The position numbers and the translations under genes were made by a program. This document shows, piece after piece, positions 1 through 11,215 of a DNA stretch of 64,000 nucleotides. The DNA is from Argyresthia goedartella (taxonomy: Eukaryota; Arthropoda; Insecta; Lepidoptera; Argyresthiidae): contig OX463815.1 of the NCBI GenBank assembly GCA_949825045.1, forward strand, positions 26,775,356 through 26,839,355, given 5' to 3'. The notes beneath the pieces are model-generated. The model searched no databases. It was not told the origin of the DNA and worked only from the letters and a program-made list of their open reading frames with translations. Each line of letters opens with the position of its first letter. Position 1 is the first letter of the stretch.

Positions 1-1355
1 GGAGCTTACGTTGATAAAATTAATGAAATTGACGATTACATGAAGTATTGTCAATTAGAGAAACCATGGTCTCCTCCATCCGCTGATTACGATTTTCCAT
101 ATTCTGTGCATTCAAAGGGAGGCAAGGAAGTTAAACGCTATGTGAACCGCCATTACCTCACAACTTATCAATGACTCACCCTCTCTGATGTTCATCGTGG
201 GTTATACTGCAAGTACTGCGTTCTCTTTGCTGGTGTCCATAGAATGCATCAAAAGAGCAGTTCATTAGGATTACTGGTAAAAAAACCTCTGAAGTCATTT
301 GAGAAGTTTTTCGGCAAAGACGGCTGCATCAGCAATCACGAAAAGACTCAATACCATAAAGATGCCTTAATTGCCGGTAAAAACTTTTTGCAATCTTATA
401 ACGCCCCCGAAGAAGTGGTAAATCAAGTAACTAGACAACGTTTTGCCCAAGTTCAAGAGAACCGAGCTCGACTACGTCCGTTAATTGAAACTATAGTGCT
501 CTGTGGTCGTCAGAACATTCCTTTACGTGGACATAGAGATGATGGATCTGTCATCTCTGAAACATCTGACTCTGATAGCATTGTCAAGAATGAGGGTAAT
601 TTTCAAGAACTGCTACGTTTCCGAATTGTTGCAGGTGACACTAATATTGAAAAACACCTCAAGAATGCATCAGCTAATGCTACTTACGTCAGTAAAACTA
701 CACAAAATGAAATTATTATCTACTGCGGAGAAGAGGCGCGGCAAGCAATATTTGAGAGTCCAAAAAACCAAATGGTTTTCCATAATATTTGATATAAAGA
801 ACAAATGAGTATTTCTCTCAGATACGTGCACGAAAATACTTGTGGAGAGGATTTTGTGGCTTTTATTGACTGCTATGAGTCAATTAGACCTGAAAACATT
901 ATTGGAGAAGAAAAACGTTTGTCCGGCAAGGCACTTGCGCATATTGTCATTGATTTTTGCACAAAACATTCCCTAGACCTAGAAAACTGTGTGGGCATAG
1001 GTACAGACAACTGCTCGGTGATGGCGTCAGATGTTAAGGGAGCAGTTCAAGACATAATGAAAATTGCAAAAAATGAAACGTTGCCCCTGTCTGAACCATT
1101 CACTCAACAACTCATTAAATAAAAGCAACAATGTGATAGGCTACCGGAACACCGTGGGTAAAATGAAGGAAATTATCGCCTTTTCAAACAGTTCCGCCAG
1201 AATTACAGCCGTATTCAGAGAACTGCTTGGACGGTAATTTTCTGGTCTTTGTGAAACAACATGGCAAGAAAAACATGATGGTACCATTCAATTCTGCACA
1301 CTTCTGCCAGAAATATGCAAAGGTCTAGAAAAGATAACCAAATGGTCCAACAGTC

Positions 1356-1976
1356 TGTTGTCGCCAACAAACAGAATCGGAACGCAGCTGTCACCACAGA
1401 CGAACACGCACAAAACCACGATCATTTCCGTTTAATACTTATTATTTTGGTAACACTGTTTGGTTGTTTCATAGACGAGAGCGCCAACTCGCATAAAATG
1501 AGAACTAAATAAAAGGCGCGAACGTCCATGGAAGAACTCTGCTAGGTTGGTCAAAGTGAATTGACGAAAGCGCGCCAGCCAATCAAAATGAAGTAAAATA
1601 CAAACTCGTGGCGCTGACGTCAATTCAACAGTAGAAAATACTTTAGTTTTTCTAGTCACTTTTGTTCGAGGAGCTTGAAGTGGACGGTTGCGTTACATAA
1701 CCCTGTATAAAATAGTGAACGACCATTGTAAATTCTTGTGTAGATTAAGTTGTATATTTGCATAGATCTTATTACGGAGTCTCCAGTTAAGTTAAACCTA
1801 TTGTACGTTGTGTAAGCAAGTGGTAATTCGGTCTATTGCTGTTTTAAGTATTGTAAATAATAGTATTCATACTTGTACAGTCAATTAATATACTTGAGTG
1901 TTCCATTTAGTTAAAATAGGAGATTGAATAGATGTAATACAGACTAAATACGATCTAACGTTGGTTGAATATAGTA
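1356..1976 (+). repeat. 5' LTR of the Gypsy element
   Basis: This 621-bp repeat matches 6607-7231 across its full length. It starts TG and ends TA. It is 4 bp shorter than its partner because a TTAG step near 1647 is single here and duplicated in the 3' copy. Confidence 0.93.
1706..1713 (+). promoter_or_regulatory. Candidate TATA box in the 5' LTR
   Basis: The sequence TATAAAAT lies about two thirds into the LTR and is conserved at 6961-6968 in the 3' LTR. Its place fits a U3 promoter with transcription starting some 30 bases downstream. Position and motif are the only evidence. Confidence 0.4.
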
Positions 1977-2010
1977 TCAGAAGTGTAGCTTTTCGTCAAC
2001 CGCGCTCACA

Positions 2011-2643
2011 ATGCCTCCAGGCCGCAAACGCAAATGTAGTAAGGCGTGTAGACAGAGAGACTCCTCTAGTTCTAGTTCTAACTCTAGCACGTCCACTTCG
2101 AGCTCATCTTCATCTAGCTCGGACCGAAGCAGACGTAGGGCTCGGAGGAAGACCAAAAGGAGCCGTCGATCTACGGGTACCGTGAGTCAAAATGTAATAT
2201 TAGCTTCAGTCATTCCTGAATTTGATCCGTTGGTTGATAATGTTAACATGTGGATAAATGTAGTGGAGGCCAATGCTCGGGCCTTCGGCTGGAAGGATCA
2301 AATTATGATATACCAAGCCTTGCAGAAACTACGAAATACGGCAAAGACATGGTATGACTCATTGCAAAAGAATCATACAAGCTGGGCCTCTTGGAAATGG
2401 CGGGACTGGCGGGCCACATTACTTGAAACCTTCCAAATAAAGCGTAATATGCACTTAATGCTCAAAACATTAATTGAAATGATACCTAGGGATGGTCAGT
2501 CATTGTATGAATTCTACTTTCAAAAGAAAAATCAAATTGATAAGTTAGGGTTACAGTTTTCGGAACAGGATATCATATCGATCATTGTTGGATCGATTGG
2601 AGATCCAAACATTATAACTGCCGCGGAAGCAGGGAACTTCTGA
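2011..2643 (+). CDS. Gypsy gag protein (capsid part)
   Basis: This is the structural gag protein that builds the retrotransposon particle. It starts at an ATG 34 bases after the 5' LTR. Residues 1-60 are a serine- and arginine-rich tail. Residues about 70-200 form a Retrotrans_gag-type capsid domain, with the tryptophan-rich WYDSL and SWASWKWRDW segments typical of that family. The frame closes at a TGA at 2641-2643, then continues open in the same frame into the zinc knuckles. The stop therefore either separates gag from pol by readthrough or is a disabling mutation; one copy cannot tell. Confidence 0.85.
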   Translation: MPPGRKRKCSKACRQRDSSSSSSNSSTSTSSSSSSSSDRSRRRARRKTKRSRRSTGTVSQNVILASVIPEFDPLVDNVNMWINVVEANARAFGWKDQIMIYQALQKLRNTAKTWYDSLQKNHTSWASWKWRDWRATLLETFQIKRNMHLMLKTLIEMIPRDGQSLYEFYFQKKNQIDKLGLQFSEQDIISIIVGSIGDPNIITAAEAGNF

Positions 2644-5076
2644 TATTGTGATGATTTAGCATCATTGTTGCACGGTAGGGTTCATGCACCATCTGACACG
2701 AATAAATTGAACAAAAGCAGCAGTTCGTGGCGAGGAAAACAGCAGCATACTTCTCGGACCTTCGATACGACTAGGACTACCAAACCAAAGATAACATCGA
2801 CTCCATTCAGACCGCAAATCAATTGCTATCGGTGTGGTGAGATAGGTCATAGGAGAGTTGATTGCAGTTTGAATGATACCGTAAAGTGCAATAAATGTAG
2901 CATTTTTGGCCACGTCGAGGCTGCTTGTAGGACTCAAAAAACAAAGCCCGAGAGGGATGCTGAGGTGAAACGCGTTGTAGTCCAAGAGGCTAAACAGAAT
3001 TTTTATAAAGATGTCACCTTAAACGGAACTATGTGTAAAGCGTTTATCGATATGGTAAGTGATTGCTCATTGATAACACCGAGTTTAGCACAGAAATTAA
3101 ACTTCAGACAATCAAAACTTAACAAACCTGTAAATCTCGTCGGGTTTACTGGCAGTACAGCTGTGGAGGTAACCGAGGCAGTTGTGGTGAAGTTTGGTGT
3201 CGATAAGGTTGAGACGATAGTGACATTTTATGTGATTGATAGCTTAACCGGTTGTGAAATTCTGGTAGGCAGAAACTTTACTGAGGAAAGAAGCATTATG
3301 TATACACGTGTAGGTGATAAATTAACATTCAGTTCTGTTGAATTTGTGGCAACGGTGCAGCAAAATTCCTATAATTACGAGTCTAAGGAACATGAGGCCT
3401 TATTAGATAATATTTTTTCGAAATATCCGCAATGCGTTGCAAGTGATCTTTCCCATTTAGGAAAAACTGATGGCGTTGAATTAGAAATCGAAGTAACTTC
3501 TAATAAGCCTGTATACCACCGCCCTTATCGCATGTCGGAATCTGAGAAAGCAATGACTCGCAAGATGGTAGATGAATTGTTAAATGCTGGGATTATTCGA
3601 GATAGCAATTCGTCGTATGCGAGTCCCGCCCTATTGGTAGACAAAGCATCAGGTGAAAAACGGTTATGTGTCGATTATCGTGGTTTGAATAAGATAACGG
3701 TGAAGGAAAAATATCCTATGCCTATCGTGGACGACCTTATTGACCGGCTGCGAGGTTGCAAAGTCTATACAACTCTGGATTTGAAATGTGGATATTACCA
3801 AATACCTGTTAAATCTCACTCCATACACAAGACAGCGTTCATCACTAGTGATGGTTATTATGAATTTCAGCGCATGCCTTTTGGGGTATGCAATGGACCA
3901 GCGGTTTTTCAAAGATTGATGAACACTGTCTTGGGAAATCTGCGTTTTGGACGAGTTCTATGCTATATGGACGATTTGTTAATGGCTACTAATGATTTAG
4001 AGGAAAATATAGCATGTTTGGAAGAAGTCCTTCAGCTTTTTGAAGAATACGGATTGACAATTAACATAAAAAAATGCTTTTTCTTTCAAAATCATGTAAC
4101 CTTTCTTGGCTATGACATTTCGGAAGAAGGGGTTCGCCCAAACTCAAAGAAATTAAAAGCTATAGAAGATTATCCGGTGCCGGAAACAGTACACCAACTA
4201 AGACAATTTCTGGGATTAATTAATTATTTCCGGAAATTCATAAAAGTTTGTGCTTTCATAAGTAGCCCCCTGACGAACTTGTTAAAGAAGGATGCCGGTT
4301 GGCAATGGGGTCCAATCCAAGATGAGGCGGTCTCAAAGCTCAAGCTAGCTTTGATTGATAATGCAGTATTGCAGGTATTTGACCCCAAGCTACCGATTAT
4401 ACTGTATACGGATGCTAGCCGTGATGGGTTAAGCTGCATCTTAGTTCAGGTCACGGAATATGGTGAAAAACCGGTTCACTTTTATAGCCGCCAAACCACT
4501 AAAGATGAAAAACAATACCATTCGTTTGAATTGGAATTTTTAGCGATTATTGTAGGATTGCAAAAATTCAGACATTACTTATTAGGCTCAGAGTTCAAAA
4601 TCGTTACAGATTGTAGCGCTGTGAGATATACTTTGACTAAACAGGATATTGTTCCGCGTATCGGTAGGTGGGTCTTGCAGACTCAAGAGTTTACATTTGA
4701 CATAGTGCATAGGGCAGGCTCGCAAATGCAACATGTAGATGCCTTAAGTAGGAATCCTACAACAACTCAACAAAATGAAGAAGTATTGCAAAGTAGAGTA
4801 ATGTCAATAACGGAAGGTGACTGGTTATTGTCAGTACAACTACAAGATCCTGAGATCTGTAGTATCAAAGAAATATTAGAGTCAGGAAATGCCGAGCAAA
4901 ACAAACAAATTTACAACGATTACGAGCTATTAGGTAACAAGGTGTATCGTAGAACAGAATATGGCAGACGCTGGGTGGTACCGAAACAATGTATCTGGCA
5001 AATAATAAGAGCTAACCACAACGATGTGGGGCATTTTGCTGTAGATAAAACTGTTGAGAGAATTAAATCTAACTAG
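2644..5076 (+). CDS. Gypsy nucleocapsid, protease, reverse transcriptase and RNase H
   Basis: This is the same frame as gag after the TGA. In order it holds two CCHC-type zinc knuckles (about 2820-2930), an aspartic protease-like region (about 3000-3300; the usual DTG appears as IDMVSDCS, so the active-site triplet is altered here), reverse transcriptase (about 3500-4100) with the catalytic YMDDLL at about 3963-3980, and a Ty3-type RNase H starting at ILYTDASRDG (about 4396). The start of the zinc-binding integrase N-terminus follows, and the frame ends at a TAG at 5074-5076. The integrase resumes one frame over. The product would replicate the element through reverse transcription. The altered protease and the frameshift suggest this copy does not work on its own. 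Confidence 0.88.
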   Translation, partial: YCDDLASLLHGRVHAPSDTNKLNKSSSSWRGKQQHTSRTFDTTRTTKPKITSTPFRPQINCYRCGEIGHRRVDCSLNDTVKCNKCSIFGHVEAACRTQKTKPERDAEVKRVVVQEAKQNFYKDVTLNGTMCKAFIDMVSDCSLITPSLAQKLNFRQSKLNKPVNLVGFTGSTAVEVTEAVVVKFGVDKVETIVTFYVIDSLTGCEILVGRNFTEERSIMYTRVGDKLTFSSVEFVATVQQNSYNYESKEHEALLDNIFSKYPQCVASDLSHLGKTDGVELEIEVTSNKPVYHRPYRMSESEKAMTRKMVDELLNAGIIRDSNSSYASPALLVDKASGEKRLCVDYRGLNKITVKEKYPMPIVDDLIDRLRGCKVYTTLDLKCGYYQIPVKSHSIHKTAFITSDGYYEFQRMPFGVCNGPAVFQRLMNTVLGNLRFGRVLCYMDDLLMATNDLEENIACLEEVLQLFEEYGLTINIKKCFFFQNHVTFLGYDISEEGVRPNSKKLKAIEDYPVPETVHQLRQFLGLINYFRKFIKVCAFISSPLTNLLKKDAGWQWGPIQDEAVSKLKLALIDNAVLQVFDPKLPIILYTDASRDGLSCILVQVTEYGEKPVHFYSRQTTKDEKQYHSFELEFLAIIVGLQKFRHYLLGSEFKIVTDCSAVRYTLTKQDIVPRIGRWVLQTQEFTFDIVHRAGSQMQHVDALSRNPTTTQQNEEVLQSRVMSITEGDWLLSVQLQDPEICSIKEILESGNAEQNKQIYNDYELLGNKVYRRTEYGRRWVVPKQCIWQIIRANHNDVGHFAVDKTVERIKSN

Positions 5077-6043
5077 GTACTGCTTTCGTCGTCTGAAGAA
5101 AACTGTGACTACATATGTGAATAACTGTATAAATTGCATATATTATAAGAATACTCATGGGAAAAAGCCTGGTAAGCTTTACCCCATACCAAAATATGCG
5201 CGTCCATTCCATACTCTACATTTAGACCATTTAGGACCTTTTGTAAAGATTACTAAGCAGAATTGTTATTTACTAGTAGCTGTGGATTCTTTTACAAAAT
5301 TTGTTTTTATATCACCGGTTAAGTCTACAAAAAGCAAAAATTTAATTATTGAACTAGATAAGATATTCAAAGTGTTTGGGAATGCAAATCGTGTTGTCTG
5401 TGATGCAGGTTCTGCCTTCACATCCAAGCTGTTCACGGACTACTGTAAGACAAAGAATATAAGACCTCATATAATAGCAACCGCTGTTCCACGTTCCAAT
5501 GGCCAGGTGGAAAGGTATAACCTAATTATTTTGGAGGCACTTCGCGCCTTGGGTGCGGACTCAGATAACAATAAGTGGGACCAACACATCCAGAGTATTC
5601 AACAAGGCATCAACAGTACAATAAACAAGACGACGTCTGCTGTGCCGAGTGAGGTATTTTTTGGATATAGGCTGAAAATGGATGGTGATAAAGATGTCGA
5701 GATTGATCAGCAAGTTGTAGATGTCACAACCTTGAGGAAGGAAGTTGGTAGCAGGATTAAATTGAATGCTGAAAAGCAAAAATTGGCATTCGACTCTAAA
5801 AGAAAGGATGCACGGCTTTACAGTGTTGGTGATTTGGTGGTTCCTAGTCAGTCCAACGATGGGCTGAGCACAAAACTTTTACCTCTGTTTAAAGGACCAT
5901 TCCAGGTTACTGAGGTACTCGGTCGCGACAGATACAAGGTTGCCGACATGAGAGGGGCTGAGAGGAGTTCTCGCCGCTATGATGGAGTAGCTTGTGTGGA
6001 AAATATGAAGCCCTGGATTCAAATCAGCAATAACGAATTGTAA
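5054..6043 (+). CDS. Gypsy integrase
   Basis: This frame continues pol after a one-base shift near 5075. It begins with the cysteine pair of the zinc-binding domain (NNCINCIYYK). The catalytic core follows, with the D,D,E residues visible in LHLDHLGP (about 5219), VVCDAGSAF (about 5395) and NGQVERYN (about 5500). The last third has a GPFQV segment near 5890 typical of gypsy integrase C-termini. It ends at a TAA at 6041. No ORF follows before the 3' LTR. Confidence 0.85.
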   Translation: MRELNLTRYCFRRLKKTVTTYVNNCINCIYYKNTHGKKPGKLYPIPKYARPFHTLHLDHLGPFVKITKQNCYLLVAVDSFTKFVFISPVKSTKSKNLIIELDKIFKVFGNANRVVCDAGSAFTSKLFTDYCKTKNIRPHIIATAVPRSNGQVERYNLIILEALRALGADSDNNKWDQHIQSIQQGINSTINKTTSAVPSEVFFGYRLKMDGDKDVEIDQQVVDVTTLRKEVGSRIKLNAEKQKLAFDSKRKDARLYSVGDLVVPSQSNDGLSTKLLPLFKGPFQVTEVLGRDRYKVADMRGAERSSRRYDGVACVENMKPWIQISNNEL

Positions 6044-6606
6044 GCAGAAGACTTCCTTGGACCCAGATGTTGTTGTCGAATAAGGTATTATCGCTTGTCA
6101 TCACTATTATTGTTCTATTGATATTTTCGCAGGTGGAATTCGTAACAGAGTTATAATGGATTCGTTTATGACAAAAGTTACAGTAATTGGTTTTTGTGAG
6201 GTGGTAGTCTGGTTCATTTCGCTTCGAACAAACAATGATTTGGGTTCGTAGAGTACAGAAGGTATACGATGCGAGGAGCACATAGCGGGGCATGACTAAG
6301 TTGATTGGTCACAGGCATCAACTAGCCCAAACTATGTAGCTACGAGCAAGTTGGCCGATAAAGCAACAACGAGCTCATTCCCTGTAATTAATATACCTAC
6401 TGAACGATACGATTTCAAGCAGCGTTTGCGAGATTGATCATGGTGTCATATCAAATGTGCTCGAGTAAAAGCTAATGACGATATGAGGACTCTGGTTGAT
6501 AGCGGGCTATGATTGAGACATCAATTATAGTTTCTCTTTTTGTCCTCAGCTTATGCACCAGACCACAACGGCATTCGAGGACGAACGCGTGAGCAGGAAG
6601 GCCGGA

Positions 6607-7231
6607 TGTTGTCACCAACAAACAGAATCGGAACGCAGCTGTCACCACAGACGAACACGCACAAAACTACGATCATTTCCGTTTAATATTTATTATTTTG
6701 GTAACACTGTTTGGTTGTTTCATAGACGAGAGCGCCAACTCGCATAAAATGAGAATTAAATAAAAGGCGCGAACGTCCATGGAAGAACTCTGCTAGGTTG
6801 GTCAAAGTGAATTGACGAAAGCGCGCCAGCCAATCAAAATGAAGTAAAATACAAACTCGTGGCGCTGACGTCAATTCAACAGTAGAAAATACTTTAGTTA
6901 GTTTTTCTAGTCACTTTTGTTCGAGGAGCTTGAAGTGGACGGTTGCGTTACATAACCCTGTATAAAATAGTGAACGACCATTGTAAATTCTTGTGTAGAT
7001 TAAGTTGTATATTTGCATAGATCTTATTACGGAGTCTCCAGTTAAGTTAAACCTATTGTACGTTGTGCAAGCAAGTGGTAATTCGGTCTATTGCTGTTTT
7101 AAGTATTGTAAATAATAGTATTCATACTTGTACAGTCAATTAATATACTTGAGTGTTCCATTTAGTTAAAATAGGAGATTGAATAGATGTAATACAGACT
7201 AAATACGATCTAACGTTGGTTGAATATAGTA
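6607..7231 (+). repeat. 3' LTR of the Gypsy element
   Basis: This 625-bp copy of the LTR is followed directly by AGTC, which matches the four bases before the 5' LTR. The host pseudogene resumes immediately after it in the frame of its SKSCIISFALSDF segment. Confidence 0.93.
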
Positions 7232-8204
7232 AGTCCTGCATTATCTCGTTTGCTTTAAGTGACTTTCTAGGAACAACGCTCGCGTTGAGTCGGTGTTTGC
7301 AATCACCTGTTCTAGATGTAGTTTCTGCCATTGACGCAGTAAAAGTTGATGATGCCTTTAGAAAAATATATGAGAAGGCAGAAATAATGGCGGATAAGCT
7401 GGACATTGATATTTCCAGACCACGAACAGCCCGAAGATCCGTGTACAGGGCAAACCACTCTAGTGCAGTTTCAGATCAAGGTCCAGAAACATTCTATAGA
7501 TTGTCCGTTTACGTACCTTTGTTGGACATACTGCTTAGTGATATACATAAGACATCGTCTTTCTGAAGACGTCTTGAATACTTTCATCCTTCGGCTGCTT
7601 CTGCCTGAAGTAATGTTAAAAGCTGTCGAAGAATCAACTGATCTAACTGTAGTGTAGCTGCCCTCATGGTAAACATTTCCACGCTCAGTAAGGTTTACAA
7701 AAATGTGTTGAATACCCTTGGGGTAAGCCTGGAGCCGGAGTATGTTTTGTGGATGGAGAAGTGGCAGCGCACAAAATGACAGGTTGAACATATGCCCATC
7801 AACGGCAACGGATGAGCATATGTTTCCTGCTATTAAAACGTTTTTACATGTTTTGTCCATGTTGCCATTAAGTGTAGCTACAGCTGAAAGATCTTTTTCG
7901 ACACTACGCCGCTTAAAGCCATGGCTCCGTACACGGACTGGGGAGGAGCGGCTGTGCGGACTGGCACTTCTTCACATCCACAGAGATGCCCCAGTTCAAC
8001 TTCAACTTCAACTTTAACTAATTGCAATCTGTCCTGCTATTGCCAGACAATTTCTGCCAGTATCATGTAGTGGAGGCACATGTGAAGGGACGCGGGGTAA
8101 ATCTTAAATTGGCTGAAGACTTTTTAGTAGGTGTCTATCTGAAATAAAGTTTTAAATTATTGGTTAGTTCCATACAATATATACATATCACACACAAAAT
8201 AAAC

Positions 8205-10474
8205 TAAGGGACAACACAATAACATAAAGGGAAGGAAGGGGATATCTATTTTAATTTTATTTTGTTAATATGGATAAATTTAGCTAATAAAAATACTATC
8301 TTTGGGTTGGGGAATAGAGAAAGAAGGTGGCGAATATTAGTAGGGATAGGGAGATCGATTGAGGGTATTAGGGAGTACAAGGAATCAAGGCCATAAATGG
8401 GGCAGTTAAAGAAAATATGGTCAACGGACCCATCCTCAAGACCGCACTCGCAAATGGAGGATTTCTGATTTTTATTTTCTTTAAAAACACTGGAGAACAG
8501 CAGTGACCTAAGCGTATTCTGCATAAAATTGACACTAATATCTTTGGTAGTTTTTTAAAAATGAAAAACCATGGTTTTCTTGGAATACTTGGCTGAATTG
8601 AAGCGTAAAAAGCTCCTTTATTTGGACTTGATTCCTGCCACGCATCCGACCAAGTCTTCTGAAGATCTTTAACGGGAATGAAGAGCAAGTCATAACAGTG
8701 GTTAGAGAAGTACTTTCGATTACTGTTATTATCTAAGGCCGCACGTTTAGCCAACTCATCAACGTGATCATTACCAATAATGCCAGAATGACAAGGGATC
8801 CAAACCAAAATTACAGCAAAATTTTTTTGGGAACATTTTTATAGGATATGTTTGATTTCCATAATAATATTACTATGCACTTTTGATTTAAATTGGTTTT
8901 GTTGGAGGGCTTGTAAGCAACTTTTGGAGTCCGAAATTATTAAAGATTGTCTTATATTATGGGATTCAATAAACGAGCAAGCTTCCAAGATCGCAAGGCA
9001 TTCTCCTGTGTACACTGAGCTTTGAGGCGGGCTCTGAAGTTTAATTTCTATTTTAGAATTTTGAAAGTATACTGCGAAACCAGTCGGAACTGTCTCTTCC
9101 AGCCTGGAGGCGTCAGTATAAAAATATTGCCAGTCTTCCCATCTTGATCTTAAAACCGAGTTGAAGGACGAGTTTGCTAAAGGAGAACCTTTTACAATAT
9201 TAAGATCCAAAATAATTTTCGGAGTGAAGAGGACAGTTGGCAGGGGGAAACAATATAATGGTAATTTATCTTTTCGGATGATTGGGCAGGATTCCTCGAT
9301 GTTTTTAAGCTTTCGGAAACTATTGAGAATAAGAGGAGGACTCTTACATTTCCAATATTCATTATGAATATTGCAAATATTATTAAGAGATTTTAATTTT
9401 AAAAAAGAGGATGATTTGAGAATAAATAAGCCTTATATAGTTATAAACCGGTCAGAGAGATATTGTCTCCTTAGAATCAAAGAAGGATCTCCGCAATCCA
9501 CCTGTAAGGCATTGATAGGAGATGATTTCATGCATCCAGATATAATTCTAAGTGCCTTAGATTGGATACCATCCAATTTGCAAAGAGCCAGTTTACTACA
9601 AGGTTCTAAAAGATAGGATCCATAGTCAAGTACACTCCTAATGAGGGCATTATACATCAATTTCAGAGTAAATGGGTGGGCACCCCACCATACACCAGAG
9701 AGAACTCGAAGAATATTTATTGTCTTTTCGCATTTATTAACAATATAATTTAGATGAACGGAACCAGATAATTTTGAGTCTAGGAATACGCCTAAGAATT
9801 TTACATAATTACGAACAGGGATAGAGGAATTGTTTATTTTTAAATCTATGTCAGTAATGTCTCTCTTCCTAGAAAACACTACCACAGTGCTCTTAGAAGC
9901 TGATAGATTGAGACCTTTGGATAGCAGCCAAGCATTCAATGAGTTGAGAGAGACTTGCATTGACTCCCCAGCATCTTGACACTTGATCTAGGAATGTACA
10001 GACACAGATCGTCAGCATATTATAAATTTTGACAATCGTTATTTAGGGAAGTATGAAGAGAAGCAGTATAAATATTATATTGTAGAGGACTGAGAACATA
10101 TCCCTGGAGGAGGCCTCTCCACACCGTACGGGGTTCAAAGCTCTCGCCAGGATACGAAGTTAGATTGATCTGGACATAAGCAGACTGCGAATGCAGTTTC
10201 TCATTCTTACAGGGATGTTCAGCAGTTGTAACTTGTACCTGAGCACCGAAAGAAGTACATTGTCATAAGCAGCAGATATGTCCAAGAACACAGCTAGGAC
10301 AGATTGTTTTTTGGAGAAAGCTAGCCGAACATCAGTGATGAATATGCTATGCCCCAGTTGATGAGAAAAAATTATTGACAGATTTGCCGAAAGCGGCAGA
10401 AGGCGTGTTAACTTTATTTTATAAAAAGTTAAATCAATTATTGTTGTAAAATATAATCTATTTTTTTTGTTCAC
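8205..10474 (-). pseudogene. Dead LINE with RT and RNase H (I/LOA-like)
   Basis: Read on the minus strand, this is a 5'-truncated non-LTR retrotransposon. The reverse transcriptase shows VFLDISAAYDNV (about 10285-10250) and a YADD catalytic box (about 10022-10012). A C-terminal RT/thumb region lies at 9960-9433. An RNase H domain at 9130-8850 has YFYTDAS and the GECLAILEA and SDSKSCL motifs, and its end WIPCHSGIIGNDHVDELAK is at about 8800-8750. A CxC...H terminal zinc-like motif (CECGLEDGSVDHIFFNC) is near 8450-8400. An RNase H downstream of RT is characteristic of the I and LOA groups. At least four frameshifts or stops break it. The 3' boundary near 8205 is approximate and I saw no clear poly-A or target duplication. 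Confidence 0.8.
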
Positions 10475-11173
10475 TTGTGATTTTACCTACTGATTACTTC
10501 AGGCGAAATATCACTGTCAGTTTCAAGGAAGGAAATGCAGGCTTAAAAGGACTAGCTTTCAATGCCATAAAACTGTTGAAAAAGCAAGGAAGGAAACGCA
10601 AAAAGCGTTTCAAAGAACACAACACACCCAAAACAACCGTCAGAAATTGATGGATGGCATTGGATGGATGGACTTTAGTCTCGACTCGAGAGTTAGTAAT
10701 CTCTCTGTAATCAGTCTACTTAATCCGGCAAGTTTCATTTCATGTTTGTTAGTGTTGTGATTGTGACTCGCTTACCTCATGTCACGTCCTTGGGCATCGG
10801 CGATATTTAAAAACTTGTGAGATCATTACAATACAAATAGGTTAACTATCATTCTTGCTTGGTATTCAGACAGACAGTACGGACGGACGAACGAGTGTGC
10901 TACGGGCGGTAATGTTGCAATCGTTTTTCTACTAATAATTCAGTTTATCTTCTTATCCATAGAAATACTATGGATACGAAGAAACTACTACTAATTAGTT
11001 TTTGGGATTTTTTACTCAATTCCAATTGTAGGTATGTTAGCTAAAGCTATTTCCCCTTCATATAGGTTCATTTGTTGGTCATTGTGGCTCCCAGTTATTT
11101 CCCCTGATTTCAAACCATCACATAGTAAAAAATGTACACTTTTCATGTAATAACTGTGTTACTTCCTTTTCCA
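10475..11173 (+). other. Region upstream of AGPAT, with a possible 5' UTR exon
   Basis: No ORF of note. A stretch around 10870-10910 has a TTCAGACAG initiator-like start and a GT donor candidate at 10911 (context CGGGCG/GTAATG). This could be a non-coding first exon joining the acceptor at 11174. A short inverted repeat TATCCATAG/CTATGGATA lies near 10956-10978. The exon is an inference and would need RNA data. Confidence 0.3.
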
Positions 11174-11179
11174 GGATTC

Positions 11180-11215
11180 ATGACCAGTTTTCGCAGAAGT
11201 TTTAAAAATGATTGA
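11180..11215 (+). promoter_or_regulatory. Upstream ORF overlapping the AGPAT start codon
   Basis: After a CAG splice acceptor at 11174 the first ATG (11180) opens an 11-codon ORF ending TGA at 11213-11215. It overlaps the main ATG at 11208 in another frame. The uORF ATG has T at -3, a weak context, while the main ATG has A at -3. Leaky scanning could therefore let some ribosomes reach the main start, which would damp AGPAT translation. It is inferred from sequence only. Confidence 0.4.

Larger units (their letters stand above)
1356..7231 (+). mobile_element. Ty3/Gypsy LTR retrotransposon, nearly complete
   Basis: The element is bounded by two LTRs that begin TGTTG and end ATAGTA, and it is flanked by the 4-bp direct repeat AGTC (1352-1355 and 7232-7235), which I read as the target-site duplication. 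Inside are gag (2011-2643), a nucleocapsid-protease-reverse transcriptase-RNase H frame (2644-5076) and an integrase frame (5054-6043). A purine-rich stretch just before 6607 is a plausible polypurine tract. By eye the LTRs differ at five positions plus one 4-bp indel, so insertion was recent. No envelope-like ORF was found; 6044-6606 is non-coding. An in-frame TGA at 2641 and a frameshift near 5075 make this copy probably non-autonomous. I cannot place it in a named clade with certainty. Confidence 0.93.
1..8019 (+). pseudogene. ZMYM1/hAT-like transposase pseudogene, split by an LTR element
   Basis: This is the remains of a hAT-superfamily transposase of the kind annotated as zinc finger MYM-type protein 1-like. 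The left half (1 to about 1351) contains a TTF-type zinc-finger region with the CKYC cysteines near 216-230, then a DUF4371-like catalytic region with the GIGTDNCSVM segment near 1000-1025. The right half (7236-8019) carries the C-terminal hAT dimerisation region, with the signature LPLSVATAERSFSTLRRLK near 7862-7920. Breaks seen: an in-frame TGA at 172, a TGA at 790 next to an apparent short deletion, a TAA at 1120, and several frameshifts in both halves. The two halves are separated by a complete Ty3/Gypsy element. The 5' end lies outside the window and the element's termini were not found. Family assignment is solid; it is certainly non-functional. Confidence 0.82.

Noticed and set aside
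6044..6606. Possible envelope or third ORF in the Gypsy element
   Set aside because: No open frame of useful length on the plus strand; the minus-strand ORF at 6024-6293 has no features.
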